A DNA stretch of 64,000 bases from Torymus aiolomorphi (GCA_036365515.1 CM070877.1:63680522-63744521); one strand, 5' to 3'; positions 11,172 through 23,300 are shown, numbered from the stretch's first letter. The notes: a model not told the origin generated them from the letters alone. Translations and numbers: made by a program.

Positions 11172-11627
11172 ATGTCTGAATTTCGATGAGAGAAGAATAT
11201 CCTCCACAAGCTTGTTAAAGCTAGGGAAGCTATTCGACACAAATACAATTTGTTGAAGCTTTAAAAAGACAATGTGAAGCGAGTGTTGGGAGAAACTTTT
11301 CGACCAATCGTTGAGCTGCTTGAAAAGCTCGTAGCCAAACAGTCGAAAAAAGTATTGAGTAGAGCTGTTCAGATCACTAACAGTGATATGGAAAATTATC
11401 GGAAAATACTTAAAGCATCGTCAGCACACAAGAGACGCTACGAGAGTAATGAGAGTAATGAAAAGATTCGTGCTCACAACAGCCACAAATTCAAATACAT
11501 CGTTGCTCCTATGTTTGAATATTTGAAACAAGGTGCTGGTATACTACCGCGATACAAGTTGGCAAGAATGAATACGACTATGGACTATGTGTATTGGGAT
11601 GATCCGAACGAACTGGTGGAACGTTAG
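11172..11627 (+). pseudogene. Polinton-associated small ORF (unknown function), two in-frame stops
   Basis: From the ATG at 11172 the frame reads MSEFR, hits a TGA, continues ILHKLVKAREAIRHKYNLL, hits a TAA near 11260, and then runs open from VKRVLGETFRPIVE to a TAG at 11625-11627. The product is charged and largely helical by composition, with Lys/Arg/Glu throughout and a C-terminus containing TTMDYVYWDDPNELVER. This kind of small ORF is common next to integrase in insect Polintons, but I cannot give its function. The TATA box upstream and continuity across both stops indicate a recently decayed gene rather than chance. Confidence 0.6.
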
Positions 11628-11699
11628 AGATTACTCAGCTGAACAATCTGTTGGAAATCCCAGCCACGTGAACGAGATCATTCGATAATTGAGGAATTG

Positions 11700-11870
11700 C
11701 GCGAGGGAGGGTATATATATTAGACGACAAACCTTCTATCTTCTCAGTATCACAATGAGTGTCGATGTGTTCTGACGTGATTGGATGTTACTGGAGCAAC
11801 GCTCTGGAGAAAGTCGTGACCCACCTGGTGTAGGTTACAAACTCACCCGATGGTTAATATGACGCTGATA
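11700..11870 (+). pseudogene. possible remnant of a second small Polinton ORF with its own TATA box
   Basis: GGGTATATATATTAG at 11709-11723 precedes an ATG at 11755 (CACAATGAGTGTCGATG), spaced like the other Polinton promoters here. The frame meets a TGA after five codons and continues RDWMLLEQRSGESRDPPGVGY. It is too short and broken to assign. Confidence 0.3.
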
Positions 11871-11929
11871 ATAAACGACTGTGCAACGTGGCTCTACCTA
11901 AATGATCGAATGACGCAGTCAATTTGCAA

Positions 11930-12100
11930 ATGGAATTACGTAGTGTACACGAAGTTACTGCTCGTTTACGTAGCGATCTCGGTATCTTAAACGCAATCAT
12001 TGACTCTCAAACAGCCGATATCGACAAGAGGCTGCAAGAACTTTTGGCAGACACTCGAGCTATAAAAGAGGTAATATACGAACCAGGGCGCAGCGAATGA
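11930..12100 (+). CDS. small coiled-coil ORF (56 aa) between Polinton genes
   Basis: The ATG at 11930 opens a 56-codon frame that ends at the TGA 12098-12100. The sequence is rich in Leu/Ile at heptad spacing with charged residues between (for example LRSDLGILNAII, then DIDKRLQELLADTRAI), which predicts an amphipathic helix or short coiled coil. It ends 15 bp before the integrase frame. Function is unknown; short coiled-coil proteins are common in large DNA elements. It is the only intact frame in this part of the Polinton. Confidence 0.5.
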   Translation: MELRSVHEVTARLRSDLGILNAIIDSQTADIDKRLQELLADTRAIKEVIYEPGRSE

Positions 12101-12115
12101 AAAAAAATTCGAATT

Positions 12116-12973
12116 ATGAAGCAACAAATGAAAGTAGTAGTGGATAAGTTGCACAGCCCCTCTTGTCGCAACTATATACGTCGAAAATATGATGTTCGTG
12201 GCGTGGACGAGACGTGGCAAGCTTATCTAGTGGAAATGCAACCACATGCGCGAGAAAACAAAGGTTACAGGTACATGCTGACCGTCATCGATATATTTTG
12301 CCAAATATGCATAGACAATTCCTGTAAAAAAGAAAACAGGTGAAGATGTAGCATCAGCTATCAAGTCTACGTTGAGTGAGGGTCGAGTGGCGAAGAATCT
12401 CCATACCGACAGAAGAAAGGAATTCTACAACAAGAAATTCGAAACGAAGATCGTTATGACGTACAAGGGTAGCCTTGTTCACAAGGGTGAATTATAAGAT
12501 AAATCTCTACCCTGGTACAGCAATCTCAAAGCCTCGATATGCGAACGCTTCAATGAGAGAAAACACAGAACAACTGGAATGAAGCCGAAAGATGTGATGA
12601 AGAACAATGAAAGTAGTGTGAGGCAGAAATTTGCCAATGAAACGCGTAAAAAGCTGTCTAAATTCCGAGTAGGTGACAAGGTCCGTGTGAGCAAGTCAAA
12701 CAAGTTTTCGAAAAAGGATATACGCCAAACTGATCACCCGACATATTTAGCACAACAAAAGAAGCTACTACAAACCCGGTTATTCATCATTTGAAGGATT
12801 ATCGCAAACAGCCGTTAAGTGGAGGTTTCTACGAGGAGGAATTACAAAAGGTTAAGTATTCTGATGTGCACCTAGTGGAAAAAATTGTGAAGAAACGCGG
12901 TAATGAAGTTTACGTTAAATCGCTGGGATTTGATAGTTCCCACAACAGCTGGACCGATAAATCACACCTGTAA
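12116..12973 (+). pseudogene. Polinton rve-type integrase with C-terminal chromodomain-like segment, frameshifted
   Basis: The catalytic core shows VRGVDETWQAYLVEMQ, ENKGYRYMLTVIDIF, GRVAKNLHTDRRKEFYN, SNLKASICERFN and HRTTGMKPKDV. The C-terminal DNA-contacting part has KFRVGDKVRVSK and then VEKIVKKRGNEVYVKSLGFD.SHNSW. The first catalytic Asp (normally WQADL) is Tyr here; the second (TDR) and the Glu (ICERF) remain. Frames change near 12320, an in-frame stop lies near 12496, and another frame change occurs near 12790. Its role would be integration of the replicated element's ends. The start at 12116 is only the first ATG; an upstream start is not excluded. Confidence 0.85.
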
Positions 12974-13109
12974 ATATTTAAGAAAAAAATACAAATTTTT
13001 TTCTTTTTTTTGGAAGTGATGAGAGCCCCAACCATCGCTTTCACCTGTGTATTACAACCCCCTGTTTGACTACTCCTCCGTGAAATTCCTTTTGTTATGT
13101 TTTTTTTTA

Positions 13110-13640
13110 TTATACAATATTAAATTCAACACAACTATTTTTACATGTTATGAAGAGCTTAAGTTTGTTAGTGGCTTCCCCCATGTCGTTGGACATGCTG
13201 TCGTCCTTCTCCAGCGCTTAACATACTCGGCTGGGCAGAAAGATCTGGGACTCGTCTACCAAGTTGGCAACGTAGTTGGGCCCATATTTGCTCTTGAAGA
13301 GCGTCAATCCAATTACCATGAAGCTGTGATCGTGCTCCACGTCGGGAAGCTTCTTCATCGGTAGAAAGCCACCACGGGCAATTTAATTTATTGCTAATAG
13401 ATTCCTCTAGAAAGAAGAAACACATGATTATTACAGAAAGAAAGAGTTGTAAAGTACTTACCGTAGACTGTTTCTTAGTCTGCGTAGATCCTAGCCCTCT
13501 TCTTCGGAGGTTCGGGGATATGAGTAGAAGACTTCTTCAGGAGCTCCTCTTGCTTCGAGATTCTCCAGCGACTGATGACTCCGGCAGGCTGCAGCTCCTT
13601 AAGTACCCGTCTCCCCATCCCTTTTTGAGCCGCCGTGGCC
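13110..13640 (-). pseudogene. two-exon small Polinton gene of unknown function
   Basis: Exon 2 (13110-13407) encodes ARGGFLPMKKLPDVEHDHSF, then VIGLTLFKSKYGPNY and ESQIFLPSRV, with an in-frame TAA after RVC and a second piece to the stop at 13110-13112. A 54-nt intron (13408-13461) has the donor CTACG|GTAAGT and acceptor CTTCTTTCTAG|AGG. Exon 1 upstream carries a basic Lys/Arg-rich frame (HIPEPPKKRARIYAD). The promoter-like block upstream (13640-13760) has CCAAT boxes, and a TACTTAAG TATA-like box lies at about 13600. Small proteins with a FLP.R motif recur in insect Polintons, but I cannot state a function. The frame joining the exons is disturbed, so it is probably inactive. Confidence 0.5.
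13408..13461 (-). other. 54-nt spliceosomal intron
   Basis: GTAAGTACTT at the 5' end and TTTCTTCTTTCTAG at the 3' end on the minus strand fit consensus splice sites. Confidence 0.6.
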
Positions 13641-13765
13641 GCTGCTGTGGGAGTGAGCAGCTCTCTGATTGGCCGGCGCAAGTTGTAATTCGCATGGAGT
13701 TCGCTGATTGGTTGGAGCAGGTTGAGACCTGCCGCATGCACACTCCCCGCCATGCGCAGCGCGAT
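13595..13765 (-). promoter_or_regulatory. CCAAT-box promoter module of a Polinton gene
   Basis: On the minus strand CCAATCAGCGAACTCC and CCAATCAGAGAGCTGC follow GGTCTCAACCTG, and then a GGTACTTAAG box. The same set (CCAATCAGCGAGCTCC, GGTCTCAACCTG, GGGTACATAAG) stands upstream of the small gene at 28602, so it is a shared module. Confidence 0.55.
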
Positions 13766-15722
13766 CTCGCACGCGCGGATGAAAAAGTACCCCCACGGCA
13801 GGCTATCTACGTCACCTAGCACCAGATGGCGCTTGTCGTTGTGAGGGCTGAGAGCGATTTTCTGCTCATTCTCCATACGAATGACGTGCAGGTAGGAGCG
13901 GATGTTGCGCTGATCCTTCTTGAGGGTGTGCTGCTCACGCAGGCAGTGCACGTAGCCCTCGAAGTTTGGCCTTGACCACTGAGGACTTGACGCCCTTGGC
14001 CTTCTTGATGGGCTTCTGGCCTTGGATATGGACGCTGTACATCTTACTGCGGAGGCCTACAAACTCCAACATGACGTTGCCATTGCACTCGTCCTTCATG
14101 AGTCCAACGACCTTCTTGTTTACGCGAGGCCTACCAAACTGGTTATCCTCGGTGTAGTCCGAAGTGTCAAACTCATAAAGGTCACGCTTCATGACTTTGT
14201 ACATGTTGAAGGCGCGGACCTCGTAGATGAGGCTGTCCCTATCCGTGTAGATTAGCTTCGAGGACTCGCACACGGTGCCCCTCATGCAGTCATAGTAGAA
14301 GCGGTACACAAGGCTCTTGGAAAGATCCAAGACAAAGAGGTCCACTAATACCGACCTCCTGATGGTGACTTCGGTGCGGCTAAGTAGGATGGCCACCAGG
14401 TCCTCTATGAAGAAGGCAGTGCTGTGGAAGTTTGGCTTGGCCATGAGTGCTTCAGCACCATAGCGCCCCTCACACTTGCCAATAGCCTCACATCCACGCG
14501 CTTGCATTCGTTATCCACGGTTTTGCACTACGCCGCGTTGTTCAACAGTTCGAAGAGGAGTTTTTAGAAGTAATTTTTCGTCTTCTCGCTGTTAAAGTCG
14601 ATGTACGCCTTCAACCATGGTTTCTAATCGAAACGGAGCGCCGATACACCTTCTCCAAGCGCAGACCGTGCTCAAGGGCCTACTTGAGAGTTCAATAGTG
14701 TATACCGTATTGCTCCTTGTCATACAGTGCGGTGAGCAGCTTCTGCTTCTTACCAGGTAGCACCATGTGCTCTACGCAGAGAGATAGGTCCTTGTGGGCA
14801 TCGTGGAAGTGGTCTGGATATTCGAGATCCACCTCTAGAATGCAGCCCTCGTGATGGTCATCTGATACTTGTGAGAAGTTGGGCTGCTCGACATCCTCGG
14901 CCCAACAGAAGCCTCCGTATGGCATAGCCAGAGTCATGGCCCATCCGTAGAGATTGTTCACATCGTAGTAGAGGAGATAGTTTGTCTCCCCCTCCTGGTT
15001 GTGGGAATCGACCATGTAGCGGTTGTTGGCATTGGCGTAGCGGTTGGAGCACTGACTCACACCACCCCGGATGCCTCACTCCACGAACAGGAGCACGTCG
15101 ATGTCCGTGAGCAGCTCCAACACAATCTTGGTGTACTTGAGCATGACGTCCCAAGTGAGTCCAGGAGTGGTGTAGTAGTGGGCTCGATCCAGACCGTACG
15201 CAACCAGGCAATTGTCTCCAAAATTCTCAAAAACGTCGGCACGCAAGAGGACATCCGTCTTTAGGTAGAGTCTTCCTCGTTGATGACGCTGTTGTACAGG
15301 CTGATGTGGAATTCATCCTTAGTCAGCAGTTCCTTCTTCTCCAATTTTTGGAAGCAGGTGACTTAGTCATAGGGGAATACTCCCTTCCATTTCAACAGCT
15401 CGATCAGCTCCACGCTATAGATCCTTCTGAACTCTGGTTCGGCGATGTTCAGGCGGTCCAGGTAGCATGCCAACTTCTGAAGGGAGGAGGCCATGCAGCG
15501 AAGCGAGTCGATGAATCCAAGTTGAACCTTAGTGCCCTCGACGTACTTCACGAAGCAAATGTATTTTTCGTTCATCTGAGGGATGAGGCTCACGCGACCA
15601 CCGAATCTCGTTGTGATCTCAATAATGAAGAGCTGAGAATCGTAGCCACTCAAGTTGCGGAATACAACGGGCACGATCCTCAAGTCTCGGTACTGCAGGT
15701 TGCAACTATTATGTGCTGGACA
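13750..15722 (-). pseudogene. Polinton family-B DNA polymerase, C-terminal two thirds
   Basis: Reading down the minus strand: NSCNLQYRDL and IVPVVFRNLSGYDSQLFI (exonuclease region) at 15690-15640; SQCSNRYANANNRYM and YLLYYDVNNLYGWAM (polymerase A-region YxDxxxLY) near 15050-14960; LIYTDRDSLIYE (C-region, normally YTDTDS) near 14260; KKVVGLMKDECNG and EFVGLRSKMYS near 14100; and KIALSPHNDKRHLV with SLPWGY near 13800. These are the hallmarks of protein-primed PolB of Polintons, which copies the linear element. At least four frameshifts or stops are present (around 15350, 15210, 14690 and 13950). It continues N-terminally at 24110 after the foldback insertion. Confidence 0.85.
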
Positions 15723-15899
15723 TATATGGTTGAAGACTGCAACGTTGCGACTACAACAAAATCCAAACTTCCAAAAAAATATGATTTTCGTCCGGAATCG
15801 ATTCTACAGCAACAAAAATGCAATGAACAACAAGTAAACGTGCAAAAAAAAAAAAAAAAAAAAACTCACCCGTGAACACCCCATTTTGTCGTGGAAAAA

Positions 15900-16108
15900 A
15901 AATAAAAAAAAAAATTCAGCGGCTTTTGAGATCGCCAATAATTTTATTACCGGAATACAATTTTAAGCCTGCAAAAGAGCTACAAAAAAATTGGCAACCC
16001 CGCAAGCACCGCGAAACACCCCCAAACTACTCCTTTGGACCGAAAAAACCCAAAAAAAATCTCATTCATCCGTTTTTGAGAACGCCAATAATTTTATTAC
16101 CGGAATAT
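15900..16108 (+). repeat. satellite B, left arm, outer part
   Basis: Monomers read GAGATCGCCAATAATTTTAT, CCGGAATAC, GAGCTACAAAAAAATTGGCA, CAAGCACCGCGAAACACCC. The second monomer is interrupted at 16108 by the TA-flanked transposon. Confidence 0.85.
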
Positions 16109-16109
16109 A

Positions 16110-18722
16110 CAAGGTGTCCCATTTTAATCACCCCAGGCAAATATCTTGAAAAGTATGAGAGATGGAAAAAAACTTTAAAAACAAAAGTTGTAGGGTGCAA
16201 AGGGGGTCAGCTAATGATAACAACGACTTTGACCTTGAACGCTATTTTCAAGGTTATTTCAAGGTCAAAGTGATTTTTTTAAATGAGAATCCCTACTTTC
16301 GACCCCGGAAATGGAAAGATCAGAAAATTTTACGTTCAGAAACGTCTGATATGTTGGGGTTTCAAGGTCAACCAACTAATTTAATGAGGTCGACCTGGGA
16401 ATACCTCTAGGAAGGACAAAATTGACCTTGACGTTCAAGGTCATTTTAAGGTAAGTTGATTTTATAAAATGGAACCCCTTATTTTTGACCCTGGAAATGG
16501 AAAGAGCGGAAGAATTTACGTCCGAATATGACCTTGACCTCGACCTTGACTTTAACCGTGATCTGGAAGGTTAATTTAAGGTCAAGTCGATTTTTTTAAA
16601 ATCCCCTTATTTTTGACCTCGGAAATGGAAAGAGAAGAAAATTTTACGTTCAGATATGTACCGTCATACGGTGTCAAAGTTGGCCCTCTGGGGTCAATTA
16701 AGGGTCAAATCGTGCTTGAGGTCAATTGGGGTCAAATTAATTTTTTTAATCTGATGTGTTCTTACTTTTGTCAGCGTAACTCTGAAGGATTTTTGGGATT
16801 AATTTTCGGTATGAAAAGGTACTTTTCTTCTTGTTCTTTCTTGGTTAGGTTGGCACCATTGAAATTTACGGCTACGTCAAATGATATTTTTTAAGTACGA
16901 GTGACCGATTACTTTAAGGTAGTTATGAGGCGATTATTTAATGGTTTTGTTATGAGTCAATTATAAATATTCGAATTCTTTAGTTTGGTCAATTTGGGAA
17001 TATTTTCATTTTTTTTAAAGAGTAATAACAATACTGCACTCGAAAATAGGTAGAGTTAGTTATTTTTAGTGGTGTCACTGTGCACAGTACAAATAAAGAA
17101 AACCTTTTGATTTCTTATTATTGAATAGCATACGGTAATGATTTCATGTGTTTATTAGAATAAATAACTTTTTCGCTCATTTCCGAAAATTGCCTTCTTA
17201 ATTTCTTTTTATACATACAATGCACGGCGTTTAAATTTTTGTCAATGGGCAAATAATCAGATACGTAGGTAACCTTTCTTTTTTGATCGAGTGCTATTCT
17301 CAGATGAAGCAAAATTTGATAATATGGGTGGTGTCAATCTTCATAATGCCCACTATTACGCTGAACAAAATCCTCATTGGCAACGAGATCATCGAATCCA
17401 GAGACGTTGGTCAATAAACGTGTGGGCAGGTATAATTGGAGATCATGTGCTGGGACCTATCTTTTACAATCAAAATTTGGATGGACAATTGTATTTGGAT
17501 ATTTTGCAAAACCAGCTACCTCCTCTATTAGAAGATATCCCACTTATCTTACGGCGGGATATGTGGTTTCATCAAGATGGAGCTCCTGCACATCGCGTTC
17601 GATCAGTCAAGAATTTTCTCAAAGATATGGATCGTAATCGTTGGATTGGCATCGGCAGCCAAGTACACGAGTGGCCGCCTAGATCCCCAGACCTCACACC
17701 TCTTGACTTTTTTTTGTGGGGAGTAGTTAAACGCAAAGTTTTTGCACATGCTCCAACAACCTTAGAGAACATGAGAGGAAGAATTATGGAAGCTTTCCAA
17801 TCCATTTCAGTGGAAACATTGAGGAATGTTCAAGCAAGCTTCCGAAGAAGGATGCAAATGTGTTTCACAGAGAACGGACACTTGATCGAGCATTTGCTGC
17901 CTTAGATCTTCAAATGACAGTCCGTTAATCAATCGGCCCTTTTCAGGGCCAATGATGTGTGAAATCCTTTCGGCAACCTCCACGCGGTGCACATTGGGTA
18001 ATGCTAATGTCGAGGGTAGTCTTTCTAATTTTCGATTCATTTGAGGGAGAAAAAATACTTTTAGATTCCTAAGTAACTCATAAAAACAGTGAAATCCACT
18101 TCAAAAAAATTAATTTATTTATTATTACCCTTAATTGACCCCAGAGGGCCCACTTTGACACCATATGACGGTACATATCTGAACGTAAAATTTTCTTCTC
18201 TTTCCATTTCCGAGGTCAAAAATAAGGGGATTTTAAAAAAATCGACTTGACCTTAAAATAACCTTCCAGATCACGGTTAAAGTCAAGGTCGAGGTCAAGG
18301 TCATATTCGGACGTAAATTCTTCCGCTCTTACCGTTTCCGGGGTCAAAAATAAGGGGTTCCATTTTATAAAATCAACTTACCTTAAAATGACCTTGAACG
18401 TCAAGATCAATTTTGTCCTTCCTAGAGGTATTCCCAGGTCGACCTCATTAAATTAGCCGGTTGACCCTGAAAACCCAACATATCAGACCTTTCTGAACGT
18501 AAAATTTTCTGCTCTTTCCATTTCCGGGGTCGAAAGTAGGGGTCCTCATTCAAAAAAATCACTTTGACCTTGAAATAACCTTGAAAATAGAGTTCAAGGT
18601 CAAAGTCGTTGTTACCATTAGCTGACCCCCTTTGCACCCTACAACTTTTGTATTTAAAGTTTTTTTCCATCTCTCATACTTCTCAAGATATTTGCCTGGG
18701 GCGATTAAACTGGGACACCTTG
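16110..18722. mobile_element. Tc1/mariner-superfamily element with about 600-bp TIRs, TA target duplication
   Basis: The ends are CAAGGTGTCCCATTTTAATC at 16110 and its complement ending at 18722. TA flanks both sides (16108-16109 and 18723-18724). Inverted repeats extend to about 16700 and inward to about 18130, and include repeated TTGACCTTGAA phrases and GACGGTACATATCTGAACG. Removing the element rejoins a satellite B monomer (CCGGAATA + CACTTCAGCCTG, compared with CCGGAATACAATTTTAAGCC in the neighbouring monomer), which proves the insertion site. The interior carries a partial transposase frame. A sister element is at 43911-46341. Confidence 0.85.
17291..17905 (+). pseudogene. DDxD transposase, catalytic part (N-terminal DNA-binding part missing)
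   Basis: The 204-codon frame has the three catalytic boxes of the IS630/Tc1/mariner fold: LFSDEAKF (first Asp), MWFHQDGAPAHRVRS (second Asp) and WPPRSPDLTPLDFFLWG (third acidic residue, Asp). It also has RRWSINVWAGIIGDHVLGP between them. By my count 42 residues separate the second and third acids, longer than the 34 of classical mariners. It opens directly at the first catalytic box; the helix-turn-helix part, typical of the DUF4817 type seen at 45554, is not found upstream. Full-length proteins are usually 350 or more residues, so this is 5'-truncated or N-terminally decayed. Confidence 0.85.
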
Positions 18723-18724
18723 TA

Positions 18725-19695
18725 CACTTCAGCCTGTAGGAGAGCTACAAAAAAATTGGCAATCCCAAAAGCACCCCGAAACACCCTTTTCGAGCGAAAA
18801 AATAGCAAAAAAAAAAAACTAATTCAGCCGTTTTTTAAGATCGCCAATTATTTTATGGCAGGAATACGAATTCTAGGATACAAGATACCTACAAAAAAAT
18901 TCGCAATGCCCAAAGCACCGCGGAATACCCCATTCATACAGAAGAATCCTTAAAAAGATTCTAACTCCGCCGTTTTTGAGATCACAAATAATTTTATTGC
19001 CGGAATGCGAATTTCAGGATACAAGATATCTACAAAAAAATTGGCAACGCCCAAAGCACCGCGGAGCACCCTCAAACTACTCCTTACAACACAAAAAATC
19101 GCTAAAAAAATTCTAACTCCGCCGTTTTCATGATCGCCAATAATTGTACTGCCGTAACACAATTTTGAGTATGCAGGATAACTACAAAAAAATTGGCAAC
19201 CCTAAAAGCACCACGGAACACCCCTTACATACTGAAGAATCTCTTAAAAAATTCTAACTCCGCCGTTTTCATGATCGCCAATAATTGTATTGCCGGAATA
19301 TAATTTTGAGTATGCAGGATAGCTACAAAAAAATTGGCAACCCTGAAAGCACCACAGAACAACCTCAAACTACCCCTTGCATACTGAAGAATCTATTAAA
19401 AAATTCTAACTCCGGCGTTTTTGAGATCGCCAATAATTTTATTGCCGGAATACGAATTCTAGGATACAAGATATCTAGAAAAAAATTTGCAAAGCCCCAA
19501 GCACCGCAGAACACCTCTTACATACCGAAAAATCGCAAAAAATTCCAAATTCCCCCTTTTTGATATAACCAATAATTTTATTGCCGGAACACGATATCTA
19601 GAATACAAGATATCTACAAAAAAAATGGCAACGCCCAAAACACCGCGGAACATCATCAAACAATCCGCCGTTTTTGAGATCGTCAATAATTTTAT
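18725..19695 (+). repeat. satellite B, left arm, inner part
   Basis: About seven monomers of about 140 bp carry GCCAATAATTTTATTGCCGG, AATACGAATTCTAGGATACA and AGATATCTACAAAAAAATTG in the plus orientation. Confidence 0.85.
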
Positions 19696-22600
19696 TGTAA
19701 ATATCTTGCCAATTTTTTTGTAGGTATCTTGTATCCTAGAATTCGTATTCCAGAAACAAAATTATTGGCGATCTCAAAAACGGAAAAATTAGAATTTTTC
19801 TAGAGACTTTTCGGTATGTAAGGTGTTCCGTGGTGCTTTAGGCGTTGCCAATTTTTTTGTAGGTCTCTTGTATCCTAGAATTCGTATTCCAACAACAAAA
19901 TTATTGGCGATCTCAAAAACGGCGGATTTAGAATTTTTTTAGCGATTCTTCGATATGAAAGCGGTGTTCCATGGTGCTTTACGCGTTACCAATTTCTTTT
20001 TAGATATCTTGTATCCTAGAATTCGTATTCCGGCAATAAAATTATTGGCGATCTCAAACACGGCGGATTTAGAATTTTTTTTGCGATTTTTTCTGTGGAA
20101 AGGGGGTAGTTTGAGGGTATTCCGCGGTGCATTGAGCGTTACCAATTATTTGTAGATATCTTGTATCCTACAATTCATATTCCGTCAATAAAATTATTGG
20201 TGATCCCAAAAACTGTGGAGATAGAATTTTTTTAGCTATGTTGTGGTATGTAAGTGGTAGGTTGAGGATTTTCCGCGGTGATTTAATCGTTACCAATTTT
20301 TTTGTAGAACTCTTGTATCCTAGAATTCGTATTCTGACAATAAAATTATTGGCGATCTCAAAAACGGAGGAACCAGAATTTTGTTAACGATTCTTCCGTA
20401 TGAAAGGGGTGTTCCACGGTGATTTGGGCGTTGCCAATTTTCTTGTAGATATCTTGTATCCTAGAATTAGTATTGTGGCTATAAAATTATTGGTGATCTC
20501 AAAAACGGCTCAATTAGAATTATTTTTGCCATTTTTTCGGTGGAAAAGAGGTAGTTTGAGGGTGTTCCGCGGTGCTTGCAAAGTTGCCATTTTTTTTTTA
20601 GCTTTTCTGCAGACTCAAGAATATATTCCGGGAATTAAATTATTGACGATCTCAAAATCGGCTGAATTAGATTTTTTTTGCAATTTTTTCGGTCGAAAGG
20701 TGGTCGTTTGAGGGTGTTTCACGGTGAATTGAGCGTTGCCAATTTTTTTGTCGGTATCTTGTATCCCAGAATTCGTATTCCGGCAATAAAATCAAAGGCG
20801 ATCTCAAAAACGAAGGAGTTAGATTTTTTAGCGTTTTTTTGGTATGTAAGTTGTTCCGCGGTGCTTTGGGCGTTACCAATTTTTTTGTAGATATCTTGTA
20901 TCCTAAAATTCGTATTCCAGCAATAAATTATTGGCGATCTCCAAAACGGAGAAATTAGAATTTTGCTAATGATTCTTCGGTAAGAAAGGGGTGTTCCGCG
21001 GTGCTTCCGGCGTTGCCAATTTTCTTGTAGATATCTTGTATCCTAGAATTCGTATTCTGGCTACAAAATTATTGGCGATCTCAAAAACGGCTGAACTAGA
21101 ATTTTTTTTGCGATTTTTTCTGTAGAAAGGGGGTAGTTTGAGGGTATTCAGTGGTGCTTGCGAAGTTGCTAATTTTGTTGTTGTATCTCTTCTGCAGACT
21201 CAAGAATATATTCCGGGAATCAAATTATTGGCGATCTCAAAAACGGCTGAATTAGATTTTTTTTGCAATTTTTTCGGTCCAAAGGTGGTCGTTTGAGGGT
21301 GTTACGCGGTGAATTGAGCGTTGCCAATTTTTTTGTAGGTATCTTGTATCCCAGAATTCGTATTCCGGCAATAAAATCAAAGGCGATCTCAAAAACGGAG
21401 GAGTTAGATTTTTTAGCGTTTTTTTGGTATGTAAGTTGTTCCGCGGTGCTTTGGGCGTTACCAATTTTTTTGTAGATATCTTGTATCCTAAAATTCGTAT
21501 TCCAGCAATAAATTATTGGCGATCTCCAAAACGGAGAAATTAGAATTTTCCTAATGATTCTTCGGTAAGAAAGGGGTGTTCCGCGGTGCTTCCGGCGTTG
21601 TCAATTTTCTTGTAGATATCTTGTATCCTAGAATTCGTATTCTGGCTACAAAATTATTGGCGATCTCAAAAACGGCTGAACTAGAATTTTTTTTGCGATT
21701 TTTTCTGTCGAAAGGGGGTAGTTTGAGGGTATTCACTGGTGGTTGCGAAGTTGCTAATTTTTTTGTTGTATCTCTTCTGCAGACTCAAGAATATTTTCCG
21801 GGAATGAAATTATTGGCGATCTCAAAAACGGCTGAATTAGATTTTTTTTGCAATTTTTTCGGTAGAAAGGTGGTAGTTTGAGGGTGCTTCGCGGTGCATT
21901 GAGCGTTGCCAATATTTTTGTAGGTATCTTGTATCCCAGAATTCGTATTCCCGCAATAATATCAAAGGCGATCTCAAAAATGGAGAAGTTAGATTTTCTT
22001 AGCGTTTTTTTGGTACGTAAGCTGTTCCGCGGTGCTTTGGGCGTTGTCAATTTTTTTTTAGATATCTTTTATCCTAGAATTCGTATTCCGAGAATAAAAT
22101 TATTGGCGATCTCAAACACGGCGGATTTAGAATTTTGTTAACGATTCTTCGGTATGAAAGGGGTGTTCCACGGTGATTTGGGCGTTGCTAATTTTCTTGT
22201 AGATATCTTGTATCCTAGAATTAGTATTGCGGCTATAAAATTATTGGCGATCTCAAAAACGGCTCAATTAGAATTATTTTTGCGATTTTTTCGGTCGAAA
22301 GTAGGTAGTTTGAGGCTGTTCCGCGGTTCTTTGGGAGTTGCCATCTTTTTGTAGGTATCTTGTATCCTAGAATTCGTATTCAGGCAATAAAAATATTGGC
22401 GATCTCAAAAACGGAGGAGTTAGATTTTTTTAGCGTTTTTTTGGTATGTAAGGTGTTCCACGGTGCTTTGGGCGCTGCCAATTTTTTTTTAGATATCTCG
22501 GATTCTAAAATTCGTATTCCGGCAATAATATTATTGGCAATCTCAAAGACGGCGGATTTAGAATTTTTTAGTGATTCTTCGGTATGAAAGCCGTGTTCCG

Positions 22601-23300
22601 CGGTGCTTTGGGCGTTGCCAATTTTTTTGTAGGTATCTTGTATCCTAGAATTCGTATCCCGGCAATAAAAGTATTGGTGATCTCAAAAACGAAAGAGAAT
22701 GAGAATTTTTTTTAGCTATTCTTCGGTATGAAAGGGGTTTTCCGGGGTGTTTTGGGAATTGCCATTTTTTTGTAGGTATCTTGTATCCTAGAATTCGTAT
22801 TCAGGCAATAAAATTATTGACGATATCAAAAACGGCGAAGTTGGAATTTTTTTAGTGATTTTTTGTTATGTAAGGGGGTAGTTTGAGGGTGTTCCGCTTT
22901 TCTTTGGGCGTTCCCAATTTTTTTGTAGATATCTTGTATCCTAGAATTCGTATTCCGGCAATAAAATTGTCGGCGATCTCAAAAACGGCGGAGTTAGAAT
23001 TTTTTAGCGATTTTTCGGTCTGTGAGGGATAGTTTCAGGGTGTTCCGCGGTGCTTTGAGCGTTGCCAATTTTTTTGTAGATATCTTGTATCCTAGAATTC
23101 GTATTCCGGCAATAAAATTGTCCGCGATCTCAGAATCGGATGAATTAGAATTTTTTCTCGACTTTTTCCGTCGAAAGGGGGTAGTTTGTGGCTGTTACGC
23201 GGTGCTTGTGGGGTTGCCAATTTTTTTGTAGCTCTCCTGCAGGCTCAAGAATATATTCCGGGAATAAAATATTGGCGATCTCAAAAATGGCTGAATTAGA
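19696..23300 (-). repeat. satellite B, right arm, inverted
   Basis: About 25 monomers of about 146 bp lie in the opposite orientation (TTGGCGATCTCAAAAACGGC, TAGATATCTTGTATCCTAGA). Many short frames arise from it; they are repeat artefacts. A higher-order unit of 585 bp is visible at 20540-22030. Confidence 0.9.
20540..22030. repeat. 585-bp higher-order repeat inside satellite B
   Basis: CAATTTTTTCGGTCGAAAGG at 20681, its variant at 21266 and another at 21851 are exactly 585 bp apart. The intervening four monomers match position by position between the first two copies. Confidence 0.8.

Noticed and set aside
13047..13425. Plus-strand 105-codon frame and a competing minus-strand frame
   Set aside because: They are shadows of the minus-strand exon that encodes GGFLPMKKLPDVEHDHSF and has proper splice sites.
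18725..23300. CRISPR-like array or a family of small genes in the regularly repeated region
   Set aside because: There are no fixed repeats separated by unique spacers. Whole monomers repeat and diverge, as in a satellite, and the short frames follow the monomer period.
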